This document shows, one piece after another, positions 19,371 through 28,098 of a stretch of 57,922 nucleotides of DNA. This DNA is from Burkholderiales bacterium (GTDB lineage: Bacteria > Pseudomonadota > Gammaproteobacteria > Burkholderiales > SG8-39), in the NCBI GenBank assembly GCA_026416295.1, contig JAOAFL010000111.1:1-57922 (forward strand), in the 5' to 3' direction. A program made the position numbers and the translations under genes. How positions within the stretch are numbered: the stretch's first letter is position 1; each line of letters starts with the position of its first letter. The notes under the pieces are model-generated. The model did not search any database. It saw only the letters and a program-made list of their open reading frames with translations, and was not told the origin of the DNA.

Positions 19371-20848
19371 GGCGCGCCTCCGAGAAGGAGCGCCGCCGCG
19401 CGGCGCGCGCTCGTCACCGTAAAGGACGTGTCGAAGCCGAACCAGAGGCAGGCGGCGACGAGCAGCCACGCGGGCGCGAGCATCACGGGCGAGGCCTCGC
19501 CCCGCGCCGGTGTCGCCGGCCCCGGCTCGGCGAGATACGCCGCCTCGACGAAGCGCCAGACGTAGCCGACGGCGATGAGCGAGGTCGCCACCACCAGCGC
19601 CGCGAGCCACCAGCGCCCCGCCTCGATCGCGCCGATCACGAGATACCACTTGCTGACGAAGCCGGCGGTGCCCGGGACCCCGATCAACGACAGCCCGGCG
19701 AGCGTGATGCCGAGCGCGGTGAGCGGCATCGCGCGCGCCAGTCCGCGCAGGCTCGCGAAACCGGCGCCGCCCGCGCGCAGCGCCACGCCGCCGACGAGCA
19801 GAAAGAGCGCCCCCTTGGTGACGCCGTGGTTGAAAAGGTGCACCACCGCGGCGGTGAGCCCCTCGCGCGAGGCCATGCCGATGCCGAGCGTAATGTAGCC
19901 GATCTGCGCGACGCTCGAGTAGGCGAACAGGCGCTTGAGGTCCGTCTGCCACAGCGCAACGAGCGAGGCGCTCACGATCGCGACGATCGAGAGCGCGAGC
20001 AGGATCTGCGGCATCGGCAGCGTCTCGACGACGAGCGGCAGCCCGAAGACGCCGAAATAGAACCGCAGCAGCACGTACACCGAGACCTTGGTCGCGGTCG
20101 CCGAAAGGAACGCGCTCACCGCCGAGGGCGCGTACGCGTAGGCGTTCGGCAGCCAGAAATGCAGCGGAAAGAGCGCGAGTTTCAGCGACACGCCGACGGT
20201 GACGAAGGCGAGCGCCGCAAGCACCGGCCGCAGGTCCGGTACCGCAGGCAGGCGCGCCGCCATGTCGGCGATGTTGAGCGTGCCGGTGACGAGGTAGAGC
20301 AGCCCGACGCCGATCACGTAGAAGGTCGCGCCGATCGTGCCGAGGATGAGGTACTGGTAGGCGGCGAGCAGCGCCCGGCGGTCTCGCCCGAGCGCGATCA
20401 GGATGTAGCTCGCGAGCGAGGCGATCTCCATGAACACGAACAGGTTGAACGCGTCGCCGGTGATCGCCATGCCGAGCAGTCCCGCCACGCACAGGCAGAA
20501 GGTCGCGTGGTAAAGGTAAAGCTGGTCGCGCCGGACCTCGGCGGCGACCGCTCGCCAGCCATAGGGCGCGACCACCGTCGCCGCCCCCGAGACGAGCACG
20601 AGCACGAAGGCGTTGAATGCGTCCACGCGGTACTCGATGCCCCAGGGCGGCGGCCAGCTGCCGAGCGCGTACGAAATCGGCCCGGCGCCCGCCACTTCGG
20701 CAGCGAGCAGAAGCGCCGCGAAGAACGAGAACGCGCACGCGGCGGTCGCGATCGCGAAGGCGGCCACCGGCCGGCGAACGAGCACCACGAGCGGCGCCGC
20801 CGCAAGCGGCACCACCACGACGAGCGCGGGAAGCTGGCCGGCGATCAC
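19367..20848 (-). CDS. mrpD: monovalent cation/proton antiporter subunit D
   Basis: Canonical MrpD/MnhD (493 aa), homologous to the NuoM/NuoN channels of complex I. Shows LFVFMEIASLASYILIALG (TM5 Glu), SAFLSATATKVSVYVLLRF (TM7 Lys), LFNHGVTKGALFLLVGG (TM8 Lys) and GVPGTAGFVSKWYLV. The Arg/Asp-rich loop QTDLKRLFAYSSVAQIGY is the well-known quinone-side signature. Starts with ATG overlapping the mrpC stop (ATGA). Couples sodium or other cation movement to proton movement in the inner membrane. Confidence 0.93.
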   Translation of the reverse strand: MIAGQLPALVVVVPLAAAPLVVLVRRPVAAFAIATAACAFSFFAALLLAAEVAGAGPISYALGSWPPPWGIEYRVDAFNAFVLVLVSGAATVVAPYGWRAVAAEVRRDQLYLYHATFCLCVAGLLGMAITGDAFNLFVFMEIASLASYILIALGRDRRALLAAYQYLILGTIGATFYVIGVGLLYLVTGTLNIADMAARLPAVPDLRPVLAALAFVTVGVSLKLALFPLHFWLPNAYAYAPSAVSAFLSATATKVSVYVLLRFYFGVFGLPLVVETLPMPQILLALSIVAIVSASLVALWQTDLKRLFAYSSVAQIGYITLGIGMASREGLTAAVVHLFNHGVTKGALFLLVGGVALRAGGAGFASLRGLARAMPLTALGITLAGLSLIGVPGTAGFVSKWYLVIGAIEAGRWWLAALVVATSLIAVGYVWRFVEAAYLAEPGPATPARGEASPVMLAPAWLLVAACLWFGFDTSFTVTSARRAAALLLGGAP

Positions 20849-21213
20849 CCGCCGCCCCCGCTCGCGCGGTCGGCGGCGAGGATCTCGTCCTCCTCGGTGG
20901 AGCCGTAGGCCTCGCGGATGCGCACGACGATCGCCAGACCGAGCGCGAGCGTGGCGACGCCGACCACGATCGCGGTCAGGATCAGCACGTGCGGCAGCGG
21001 ATTGGAGTAGACCCGGAACCCCTCGGCGACGATCGGCGCGGTGCCGCCGATCAGCTTGCCGGGCGCGATGTAGAGGAGGTAGACCGAGGTCTGGAAGATC
21101 CCGAGCCCGATCAGCTTTTTGAGGAGGTTCCCGCGCGCGATCACGATGTAGAGGCCGGTCGCCATCAGGAAAACCGTGACCCAGTAGCTGTAGTGGCTCG
21201 CGAACGCGCTCAC
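20845..21213 (-). CDS. mrpC: cation/proton antiporter subunit C (NuoK-like)
   Basis: Three-helix NuoK homologue of 122 aa: YWVTVFLMATGLYIVIARG, LLKKLIGLGIFQTSVYLLYIA and a third helix LPHVLILTAIVVGVATLALGLAIVVRI that carries the typical LTAIVV motif. A hydrophilic acidic tail (STEEDEILAADRA) follows. GTG start overlaps the mrpB stop (GTGA). Confidence 0.92.
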   Translation of the reverse strand: MSAFASHYSYWVTVFLMATGLYIVIARGNLLKKLIGLGIFQTSVYLLYIAPGKLIGGTAPIVAEGFRVYSNPLPHVLILTAIVVGVATLALGLAIVVRIREAYGSTEEDEILAADRASGGGG

Positions 21214-21644
21214 CGGCCCTCCTCCAGGTCGCGCCGGCGACCGGCGAACATGTAGAAGATCTTGAGCATCACCCCGGAAACGGTGATCGCGACGCCCGCC
21301 TCGACCCAGAAGATGCCGCGGTGCTGCCCGGCGACCGGGTCGGCGGCGAGCACGAAATAGTCGAGGTAGTTGCCCCCCAGCGCGACCCCGAGCAGCCCGA
21401 CGCCGGCGTAGAGGAACACCCCGAGCGCGACCATCGTCTCGACGACCGGCTCCGGCACCATGCGCCGCGCCGCGGGCAGCCCGAAGATGAGCGCGTAGAA
21501 GACGATCGCGGCGGCGCCGATCACCCCCGCCTGAAAGCCTCCGCCCGGACCGAAGTCGCCGTGAAACTGCACGTAAAGGGCGAACATCAGCATGAACGGG
21601 ATCAGGATCTTCGCGACGATGCGAAGGACGAGCAGCCGGGTCAT
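21210..21644 (-). CDS. mrpB: cation/proton antiporter subunit B (MnhB domain)
   Basis: 144-aa membrane protein with the MnhB signature: ILIPFMLMFALYVQFHGDFGPGGGFQAGVIGAAAI near residues 13-47 (the GDFGPGGGFQAG loop is diagnostic), then VALGVFLYAGVGLLGVALGG and a last helix GVAITVSGVMLKIFYMF. Four hydrophobic segments. ATG 21644 overlaps the upstream stop as ATGA. Confidence 0.93.
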   Translation of the reverse strand: MTRLLVLRIVAKILIPFMLMFALYVQFHGDFGPGGGFQAGVIGAAAIVFYALIFGLPAARRMVPEPVVETMVALGVFLYAGVGLLGVALGGNYLDYFVLAADPVAGQHRGIFWVEAGVAITVSGVMLKIFYMFAGRRRDLEEGR

Positions 21645-22177
21645 CGCCGCGGCTCTCCGTCGCGACGCCGGGGCACGCGAAGCAGCGCGATCACGCCGAT
21701 GCCGGCGGTGAACACGACGACCGTCTCCCCGAGCGTGTCGTAGCCGCGGTAGCTCGCGAGCACCGCGGTCACGACGTTCGGCACGCCGGTCTCGCGCAGC
21801 GCCTCGTTGAGGTAGCGCGGCACGACGTGCTGGTGGATCGGCGCCTGCGGATCCGAGAACGCCGGAAGGCCGAGGGTACCGTAGACGAGCGCGCCGACGA
21901 TGACGAGCGCGATCGCGAGCGGCAGCCACGGACGCGCGAGCGGCCGCGCTTCCTCCGCGCCGCACAGATAGAGCGCGCCGAGAAGCAGCACGGTGGACAC
22001 GCCCGCACCCACCGACGCCTCGGTCATCGCCACGTCCACCGCATCGAGCGCGACCAGCACCGTCGCCATGAGAAAGCTGTAGATGCCGCCGAGCACCACC
22101 ACGGCGAAGAGATTGCGCTGGAGCGCGATCCCTACCGCGAGTACCGCCATCGCGGTGAGCAGCGTGCCGATGATCAG
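21641..22177 (-). CDS. MbhD/DUF4040 plus MbhE-like antiporter subunit, CTG start
   Basis: Corresponds to the C-terminal part of MrpA split off as its own protein, 178 aa. N-terminal DUF4040/MbhD: LAVGIALQRNLFAVVVLGGIYSFLMATVLVALDAVDVAMTEA with VGAGVSTVLLLGALYL. The C-terminal half has an MbhE-like DTLGETVVVFTAGIGVIALL. There is no ATG, GTG or TTG upstream of the domain. CTG at 22175-22177 overlaps the mrpG stop as CTGA; an ATC at 22184-22186, 6 bases after GGAGG, is the alternative. Every other overlapping junction in this operon is ATGA or GTGA, which supports CTG. Confidence 0.85.
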   Translation of the reverse strand: MIIGTLLTAMAVLAVGIALQRNLFAVVVLGGIYSFLMATVLVALDAVDVAMTEASVGAGVSTVLLLGALYLCGAEEARPLARPWLPLAIALVIVGALVYGTLGLPAFSDPQAPIHQHVVPRYLNEALRETGVPNVVTAVLASYRGYDTLGETVVVFTAGIGVIALLRVPRRRDGEPRR

Positions 22178-22497
22178 GGCTTCGATGGCGCGCCTCCGTC
22201 GGCGAGCTTCGGCTCGAGGCCGCGCGCGAGCGCCGCGCGCGCGAGCGCGTGCGACGCCGTCGGGCTGGTGAAGAAGATGAGCAGACCGATCACGACGAGC
22301 TTGACGGTGACGAGCGTCAGTCCCGCCTGCACCATCAGGCCGAGCAGGATGAGACCGGCGCCGACGGTGTCCACGACGCTCGCGGCGTGCATGCGCGTGA
22401 AGAAATCCGGCATGCGCAGCAGCCCCACTGCGCCGAGCACGCACGAGACGCCGCCCGCGGCGAGCAGCGCCCACGAGATCGCATCGGCCGGACTCAT
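22174..22497 (-). CDS. mrpG: cation/proton antiporter subunit G
   Basis: 107-aa MnhG/PhaG protein with three hydrophobic segments: AISWALLAAGGVSCVLGAVGLL, GAGLILLGLMVQAGLTLVTV and KLVVIGLLIFFTSP. The family motifs GLLRMPDFFTRMHAASVVDTVG and FFTSPTASHALARAA are complete. ATG 22497 overlaps the mrpF stop (ATGA). Accessory subunit needed for complex assembly in studied Mrp systems. Confidence 0.93.
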   Translation of the reverse strand: MSPADAISWALLAAGGVSCVLGAVGLLRMPDFFTRMHAASVVDTVGAGLILLGLMVQAGLTLVTVKLVVIGLLIFFTSPTASHALARAALARGLEPKLADGGAPSKP

Positions 22498-22775
22498 CGG
22501 TCCTCCGGCCCCTCGCCCGGCTCGCCGAGGTCGCCGTAGCGGAAGAACTTGAGCACCGCGATCGTGCCGACGACGTTGAGCAGGCCGTAGACGATCGCGA
22601 GGTCGAGGAAATCCGGGCGACCGGTCAGGAATTCCATCACCGCAAGGAGCAGCACCGCGACCGTGCCGACGGTATTGGCGGCGAGCGCCCGATCGAACAC
22701 CGTCGGCCCTTTCAGCGCGCGCACGAGCGTGAGCGCGAGCGTCGCGAGCAGAGCGAGCGTCGCAGCGACGAACAT
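22494..22775 (-). CDS. mrpF: cation/proton antiporter subunit F
   Basis: 93-aa MnhF/PhaF protein, three helices: FVAATLALLATLALTLVRAL, RALAANTVGTVAVLLLAVMEFL and LAIVYGLLNVVGTIAVLKFF. The GPTVFDRALAANTVGT segment is the family signature. Lies 3 bases after the mrpE stop and overlaps mrpG. Confidence 0.93.
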   Translation of the reverse strand: MFVAATLALLATLALTLVRALKGPTVFDRALAANTVGTVAVLLLAVMEFLTGRPDFLDLAIVYGLLNVVGTIAVLKFFRYGDLGEPGEGPEDR

Positions 22776-22778
22776 CGC

Positions 22779-23255
22779 TCAGTCCCCGCCCTCGAAGCGG
22801 CGCACGCGCCGGTCCATCTCGCTCGCGACGGTCGCCCTCGCCGTCTCGCGCGTCAGACCGTGCACGAGGAACTCGTCGTGGTCAGCCGCCACGGTAAGCG
22901 TGCCCGGCGTGAGCGTGATCGAGTTGGCGTGCGTCGCAAGTCCCACCGCGGTCTTCTGCGAGGGACGAAAGCGCACGAGCGTCGGGCTCACCGGCAGCCG
23001 CGGATCGACGATGATGCGGCAGACCGCGAGGCCCGAGCGCAGGATCTCCAGCACGAGCCACGGCCAGTAGCCGAACGCGGCGGGCGTGAGGTGCGCCGGG
23101 TGGCCTTCGGGGTCCGCGATCTCCATGCGCCGCGCGAGCCAGGTGACCGCGAGCGCGCAGGCGAGCCCGGCCCCGAGCAGGAACGGCTCGAGGTACCCGG
23201 ACATCAGGATCCAGAACGCGTACAGCGCGGCGGCGAGGCTGGCCAGACGAAGCAT
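22779..23255 (-). CDS. mrpE: cation/proton antiporter subunit E
   Basis: 158-aa MnhE protein. Two N-terminal helices (LASLAAALYAFWILMSGYLEP and FLLGAGLACALAVTWLARRM) precede the conserved soluble part: YWPWLVLEILRSGLAVCRIIVDPRLP, NSITLTPGTLTV and HDEFLVHGLT. First gene of the operon mrpE-F-G-mbhD-B-C-D, second channel, 86-aa gene, third channel, running to 15975. A TAGAAT lies 30 bases upstream of its ATG. Confidence 0.92.
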   Translation of the reverse strand: MLRLASLAAALYAFWILMSGYLEPFLLGAGLACALAVTWLARRMEIADPEGHPAHLTPAAFGYWPWLVLEILRSGLAVCRIIVDPRLPVSPTLVRFRPSQKTAVGLATHANSITLTPGTLTVAADHDEFLVHGLTRETARATVASEMDRRVRRFEGGD

Positions 23256-23285
23256 GCGCGTTGCGAGAGCGGCCGTGCGCGCGCG

Positions 23286-23291
23286 ATTCTA
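23286..23291 (-). promoter_or_regulatory. -10-like TAGAAT of the antiporter operon
   Basis: TAGAAT on the minus strand, 30 bases before mrpE. Within the 115-base gap after pntB, which ends at 23371. Confidence 0.4.
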
Positions 23292-23370
23292 GCGGCAGGG
23301 GCGGCGCCGACCAACCGGGCGCGCGCGGCGGGGTCGCGGATCGCCGGCGTCGATCATCCCGCGGCGTCCT

Positions 23371-24774
23371 TCAGTGCAACGCCTTCACGATGTCCTCGAC
23401 GACCTTTTTCGCGTCGCCGAACACCATCATGGTGCGGTCCATATAGAAGAGCGGGTTGTCGAGCCCCGCGTAGCCGGCGGCCATGCTGCGCTTGTTGACG
23501 AGCACGGTGCGCGCCTTGTGCACGTCGATGATCGGCATGCCGTAAATGGGGCTGCCCTTTTCGTAGGCGAGGGGATTCACGACGTCGTTCGCCCCGAGCA
23601 CGAGCGCGACGTCCACCGTGCCCATCTCGCCGTTGATGTCCTCCATCTCGAACACCATGTCGTAGGGCACCTCGGCTTCGGCAAGGAGCACGTTCATGTG
23701 CCCCGGCATGCGTCCGGCGACCGGATGGATCGCAAAGCGCACCTGCACGCCCTTCTGGGCGAGCAGGTCCACCATCTCCTTCACCGCGTGCTGCGCGCGC
23801 GCCACCGCCAGGCCGTAGCCGGGCACGATCACCACCGATTCGGCGTTCGCGAGCAGAAACGCGGCGTCCTCGGCCGAGCCCGATTTCACCGTCTTTCCGC
23901 CCGGGGCGGCCGCCGCCGCCCCTTCTTCGGCCCCGAAGCCGCCGAGAATCACCGAGACGAACGAGCGGTTCATCGCCCGGCACATGATGTAGGAGAGGAT
24001 CGCGCCGGAGGAGCCGACCAGCGACCCCGCGATGATCAGCATCGCGTTGCCGAGGGAAAAGCCGATGCCGGCGGCGGCCCAGCCGGAGTAGCTGTTGAGC
24101 ATGCTGATCACCACCGGCATGTCCGCGCCGCCGATCGGGATGATGATCAGCACCCCGAGCATGAAGGCAAGCCCGGTCATCAGGATGAACGCGGTCCAGT
24201 TCGGTTCCGGCGAAAGGAAGAACGCGACGCCGAAGCCGATCATCACGAGCGCGATCGCGAGGTTGAGCCAGTGCTGGCCGGGAAAGACGATCGGCGCCGA
24301 GGAAAAGAGCCGGAAGCGCCGGCCGAGGCCGGCGAGCTTGCCGAAGGCGATGACCGAGCCGGAAAAGGTGATCGCGCCGACGAAGGTGCCGATGAACAGT
24401 TCCAGCTTGTTGCCGGCGGGCAGCGGATCGGGCACGCCGAACGCCGACGGGTTGTGCACCGCCGCGATCGCGATCAGCACCGCGGCCATGCCGACGAGCG
24501 AATGCATCGCGGCGACCAGTTCCGGCATCTGCGTCATCTGCACGCGGCGCGCGACGAAAGCGCCGACCGCGCCGCCGGCGATCATCGCGAGCACGATCAG
24601 GTCCACCCGGCCGCGCGCGACCAGCGCGAGCGTCACGAGCACCGCGATCGCCATGCCGGCGATGCCGTAGAGGTTGCCGCGTCGCGCGGTCTCGGGCGAG
24701 GACAGCCCTTTCAACGCGAGGATGAAGAGCACGCTCGCGGCGAGGTACCAGAGCGTCACCTGGTTGGCGGTCAT
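23371..24774 (-). CDS. pntB: NAD(P) transhydrogenase subunit beta
   Basis: Membrane domain II plus NADP(H)-binding domain III of proton-translocating transhydrogenase, which makes NADPH from NADH using the proton gradient. 467 aa. N-terminal half has about nine helices; the C-terminal third has SVVIVPGYGLAVARAQHAVKEM, HPVAGRMPGHMNVLLAEA (NADP site) and VLGANDVVNPLA, ending KVVEDIVKALH. ATG 24774 chosen (MTANQVTLWYL) since GAGGAA lies about 9 bases upstream; an earlier ATG at 24795 overlaps pntA2. Last gene of pntA1-pntA2-pntB. Confidence 0.96.
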   Translation of the reverse strand: MTANQVTLWYLAASVLFILALKGLSSPETARRGNLYGIAGMAIAVLVTLALVARGRVDLIVLAMIAGGAVGAFVARRVQMTQMPELVAAMHSLVGMAAVLIAIAAVHNPSAFGVPDPLPAGNKLELFIGTFVGAITFSGSVIAFGKLAGLGRRFRLFSSAPIVFPGQHWLNLAIALVMIGFGVAFFLSPEPNWTAFILMTGLAFMLGVLIIIPIGGADMPVVISMLNSYSGWAAAGIGFSLGNAMLIIAGSLVGSSGAILSYIMCRAMNRSFVSVILGGFGAEEGAAAAAPGGKTVKSGSAEDAAFLLANAESVVIVPGYGLAVARAQHAVKEMVDLLAQKGVQVRFAIHPVAGRMPGHMNVLLAEAEVPYDMVFEMEDINGEMGTVDVALVLGANDVVNPLAYEKGSPIYGMPIIDVHKARTVLVNKRSMAAGYAGLDNPLFYMDRTMMVFGDAKKVVEDIVKALH

Positions 24775-24787
24775 CGTGCGCGCTTCC

Positions 24788-25105
24788 TCAATCATCGCGC
24801 TTGCCGGGCGCCCGGTCCCGCTTCTTGAACATTTCCAGCATGCGCTGGGTGACGAGAAAGCCCCCGGCGACGTTCACCGCGGCGAGCGCGACCGCGATCA
24901 CCCCGAGGATCGATCCCCAGTCGGGCTCGGGCGGGGCGGCGGCGAGGATCGCGCCGACGATGATCACCGAGGAGATGGCGTTCGTGACGCTCATCAGCGG
25001 CGTGTGCAGCGCCGGCGTCACGTTCCAGATGACGTGATAGCCGACGAACACGGCGAGCACGAAAACCACCAGATGGATGACGGTCGGATCGGCGGCTGCG
25101 CCCAT
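24788..25105 (-). CDS. pntA2: NAD(P) transhydrogenase subunit alpha, membrane part
   Basis: 105-aa three-helix protein: [42 protein letters not shown] and [24 protein letters not shown]. The motif [12 protein letters not shown] is diagnostic of the N-terminal domain II helices of transhydrogenase. In E. coli this part is fused to PntA; here it is separate, as in Rhodospirillum-type enzymes. Lies between pntA1 (3-base gap) and pntB. Confidence 0.95.
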   Translation of the reverse strand: MGAAADPTVIHLVVFVLAVFVGYHVIWNVTPALHTPLMSVTNAISSVIIVGAILAAAPPEPDWGSILGVIAVALAAVNVAGGFLVTQRMLEMFKKRDRAPGKRDD

Positions 25106-25108
25106 CGT

Positions 25109-26233
25109 TCAGGTCCTCCGGAGCACCGCGCCGCCCGCGCAGGCAAGCGTCGCGGCGAGGATCTCATCCTCGGGGTCGATGCGAAATTCGCCGGTTTTCA
25201 GGTCGAGCATCAGCGCGAGCATGGCGAGGAGGTTGCGCGCAAGCAGCGCCGATGCGTCCGTCGGCACCGTGGCCGGCAGGTTCGCGATGCCGACGAGCGT
25301 CACGCCGTGCTTCTCGACGATGCGATCGCGCTCGGTGAGCGGGCAGTTTCCGCCCTGCTCGATCGCGAGGTCGACGATCACCGACCCGGGGCGCATCGCG
25401 CGCACCGTTTCTTCGCGAAGCAGCACCGGCGCCGGCCGCCCGGGAATGAGCGCGGTGGTGATGACGATGTCGGATACGAGCGCGCGCTGGTGTACCGCCT
25501 CGGCCTGGCGGCGCAGCCAGTCGGCCGGCATCGGCCGCGCGTAGCCGCCTGCGCCCTCGGCGATCTCGCGCTCCTCCTGCGTGAGGTAGGGCACTTCGAG
25601 GTATTTCGCGCCGAGCGACTCGACCTGCTCCTTGACCGCCGGGCGCACGTCGGAGGCTTCGACCACAGCCCCGAGGCGCCGCGCGGTGGCGATCGCCTGT
25701 AGACCCGCCACGCCCGCGCCGAGCACGAGCACCCGAGCCGCCTTCACGGTGCCCGCCGCGGTCATCAGCATCGGAACATAGCGCCCGTAATGGGCCGCAG
25801 CGAGAACCACCGCCTTGTAGCCGGCGATGTTCGCCTGGGAGGAGAGCACGTCCATCGCCTGCCCGCGCGAGATCGTGCGCGGCAGCAGCTCCATCGCGAA
25901 CCCGTTCACCCCGCGGCGCGCGATCGCCTCCAGCCGCGCCGTGTCGTAGGGCTCGAGCAGCCCGATCAGCGTCGAGCCCTCGCGCAGCAGCCCGATCTCG
26001 TCGTCCTGCGGCGCGCGCACCTTGAGCACGACGTCCGCGTCGAACGCCTCGGCCGCGGTCGCGACCAGGCGCGCGCCGGCGCGCTCGTAGTCGGCGTCGG
26101 GAAAGCGCGCGCGCGCCCCCGCGCCCGCCTGCACGCGCACCTCGCATTTCGCGGCGAGCTTCTTCACGGTCTCGGGCGTCGCGGCGACGCGCGTCTCGCC
26201 CGCCCGAGTCTCGGCGGGAATGCCAATACGCAT
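25109..26233 (-). CDS. pntA1: NAD(P) transhydrogenase subunit alpha, NAD-binding part
   Basis: Soluble domain I that binds NAD(H), 374 aa, homologous to alanine dehydrogenase. MRIGIPAETRAGETRVAATPE at the start, the RDQ-like loop region SRGQAMDVLSSQANIAGYKAV, Rossmann VLVLGAGVAGLQAIATARRLGAVV with acceptor EASDVRP, and TTALIPGRPAPVLL. It heads the transhydrogenase operon, with AGGGAGAA just before the ATG and TATCAT 26 bases upstream. The enzyme supplies NADPH for biosynthesis and redox balance. Confidence 0.95.
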   Translation of the reverse strand: MRIGIPAETRAGETRVAATPETVKKLAAKCEVRVQAGAGARARFPDADYERAGARLVATAAEAFDADVVLKVRAPQDDEIGLLREGSTLIGLLEPYDTARLEAIARRGVNGFAMELLPRTISRGQAMDVLSSQANIAGYKAVVLAAAHYGRYVPMLMTAAGTVKAARVLVLGAGVAGLQAIATARRLGAVVEASDVRPAVKEQVESLGAKYLEVPYLTQEEREIAEGAGGYARPMPADWLRRQAEAVHQRALVSDIVITTALIPGRPAPVLLREETVRAMRPGSVIVDLAIEQGGNCPLTERDRIVEKHGVTLVGIANLPATVPTDASALLARNLLAMLALMLDLKTGEFRIDPEDEILAATLACAGGAVLRRT

Positions 26234-26258
26234 CCGGCGGTTCTCCCTGAGCGGGCGA

Positions 26259-26264
26259 ATGATA
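26259..26264 (-). promoter_or_regulatory. -10-like TATCAT of the pnt operon
   Basis: TATCAT on the minus strand 26 bases before the pntA1 ATG, in the 98-base gap to the ABC exporter gene. Confidence 0.4.
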
Positions 26265-26331
26265 CGACAGCGCGCGCGCCGCGCCTATCGCGCGCCCCGA
26301 GGTGCGCGCGCCGCCGCGCCGCGGGCGCGCC

Positions 26332-28086
26332 TTACGCCGCGCGCCCCGCGCGCCGCGTTTCCGCGTCGAGAAACTGCAACGCCGCGAGGCTCGCGTACAG
26401 CCCGCCCTGGCGCATGAGCTCCGCGTGCGTGCCCTCGGCGACGATGCGGCCGCGGTCCATCACGACGATGCGGTCGGCGTGCTGCACGGTGGCGAGCCGG
26501 TGCGCGATGACGAGCGTCGTGCGGCCGCGCGCGAGCGCGGCGAGCGCCTGCTCGACCATGCGCTCGCTCGCCGCGTCGAGCGAACTGGTCGCCTCGTCGA
26601 GCAGCAGGATCGGGCGGTCGGCGAGCAGCGCGCGCGCGATCGAGAGCCGCTGGCGCTGGCCGCCCGAGAGGGTCACGCCGCGCTCGCCGAGCGGGGTGTC
26701 GAGCCCCTGCGGCAGGCGGTGGATGAACTCCAGCGCGAACGCCTGCTCGCACGCGCGCTCGACCTCGGCGCGGCTCGCCTCGGGACGGCCGTAGCGCACG
26801 TTCTCGAGCACCGTCGCGGCGAAGATGACCGGGTCCTGCGGCACCACCGCGATCAGGCGGCGCAGCTCGCGCGGATCGAACTCGCGCACGTCGGTGCCGC
26901 CGATGCGCACCGCCCCCGATTGCGGATCGTAGAAGCGCAGGAGCAGCGCGAACACCGTGCTCTTGCCCGCGCCCGAGGGGCCGACGAGCGCGACGCGCTC
27001 GCCCTGCGCGACGCGCAGCGAGAAGCGCTCGAGCGCCGGCTGCGCGGGCCGCGTCGGGTACGCGAAGGTCACCGCGTCGAACTCGAGGCCGAAATGCGGC
27101 GGACGCGGCGCCGCGAGCGCCGGCGCGACGATCGTCGGCCGCGCATCGAGGATCTCCATCAGCCGCTCGGTCGCGCCGGCCGCGCGCGCGAGCTCGCCCC
27201 AGACCTCCGACACGGTCGCCGCGCCGCTTGCGGCGACGAACGCGAAGAACACGAACGCGGAGAGTTCGCCCGCCGAGAGCCGCCCGGCGACCACGTCGTG
27301 CCCGCCCGCCCAGAGGATCACGCCGACGGCACAGAACGCGATCAGCATCACCGAGGCGATCAGCGTCGCTTTCTGCCGCACGCGCGCGACGCCGCTCGCG
27401 TACGCCGCTTCGGCGTAGCGCGCGAACGCCGCGCGGTCCGCGGCCTCGTGCGCGTACGCTTGCACGGTGCGGATCTCGTGCACCGCCTCGTCGACGTAGG
27501 CGGAGACGTCGGCGACGCGGTCCTGGTTGTCGCGCGACAGACGCCGCACGCGGCGCCCGAGCAGCAGCAGCGGCGCGAGCGCAAGCGGGATGCCGGCGAG
27601 CACGAACGCGGCGAGCTTCCAGCTGGTGACGAACATCATCGCGACCGCGCCCGCCATCATCAGCGCGTTGCGCACGAACATCGACACGCCGTAGCCGATC
27701 GCCTGCTGCAGCTGCGCGGTGTCGTTGGTGAGCCGCGAGATGACCTCGCCGGTGCGCCCGGCCTCGAACCAGGCGGGCTCGAGCGTCATCAGGTGGTCGA
27801 ACACCGCGCGCCGCAGGTCGGCGACCACCCGCTCGGCGGTGCTCATCATCAGGTAGAACCGCACCCAGGTCGCCGCGGCAAGGAGCAGCGCCACCCCGAC
27901 CGTCGCCGCGAGCGCGGCATCGAGCAGCCCCGGGTCGCCGCTGCCGAACCCGCTGTCGACGACGTGCTTCAACCCGTGGCCGAGGGCGAGCACGCAACCC
28001 GCGGCGACGACGAGCGCGGCGAGCGCCGCCGCCACCCGCACGCGGTACGGGGCGAGGAAACGCGCAAGGCGAAGCAGCCGGCTCAT
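26332..28086 (-). CDS. ABC exporter with fused permease and ATPase (MsbA/ABCB-like)
   Basis: Half-transporter, 584 aa, expected to act as a homodimer in the inner membrane. Residues about 1-310 form six helices (for example [22 protein letters not shown] and [16 protein letters not shown]). The ATPase follows with Walker [13 protein letters not shown] (about 375), Q loop [16 protein letters not shown], signature [16 protein letters not shown], Walker [13 protein letters not shown] and H loop VIAHRL. Resembles lipid or drug exporters; the substrate is not deducible, and the strict MsbA assignment is not supported by context. Lies 12 bases after the stop of the diguanylate cyclase gene. Confidence 0.92.
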   Translation of the reverse strand: MSRLLRLARFLAPYRVRVAAALAALVVAAGCVLALGHGLKHVVDSGFGSGDPGLLDAALAATVGVALLLAAATWVRFYLMMSTAERVVADLRRAVFDHLMTLEPAWFEAGRTGEVISRLTNDTAQLQQAIGYGVSMFVRNALMMAGAVAMMFVTSWKLAAFVLAGIPLALAPLLLLGRRVRRLSRDNQDRVADVSAYVDEAVHEIRTVQAYAHEAADRAAFARYAEAAYASGVARVRQKATLIASVMLIAFCAVGVILWAGGHDVVAGRLSAGELSAFVFFAFVAASGAATVSEVWGELARAAGATERLMEILDARPTIVAPALAAPRPPHFGLEFDAVTFAYPTRPAQPALERFSLRVAQGERVALVGPSGAGKSTVFALLLRFYDPQSGAVRIGGTDVREFDPRELRRLIAVVPQDPVIFAATVLENVRYGRPEASRAEVERACEQAFALEFIHRLPQGLDTPLGERGVTLSGGQRQRLSIARALLADRPILLLDEATSSLDAASERMVEQALAALARGRTTLVIAHRLATVQHADRIVVMDRGRIVAEGTHAELMRQGGLYASLAALQFLDAETRRAGRAA

Positions 28087-28098
28087 CGCGGCGCCACT

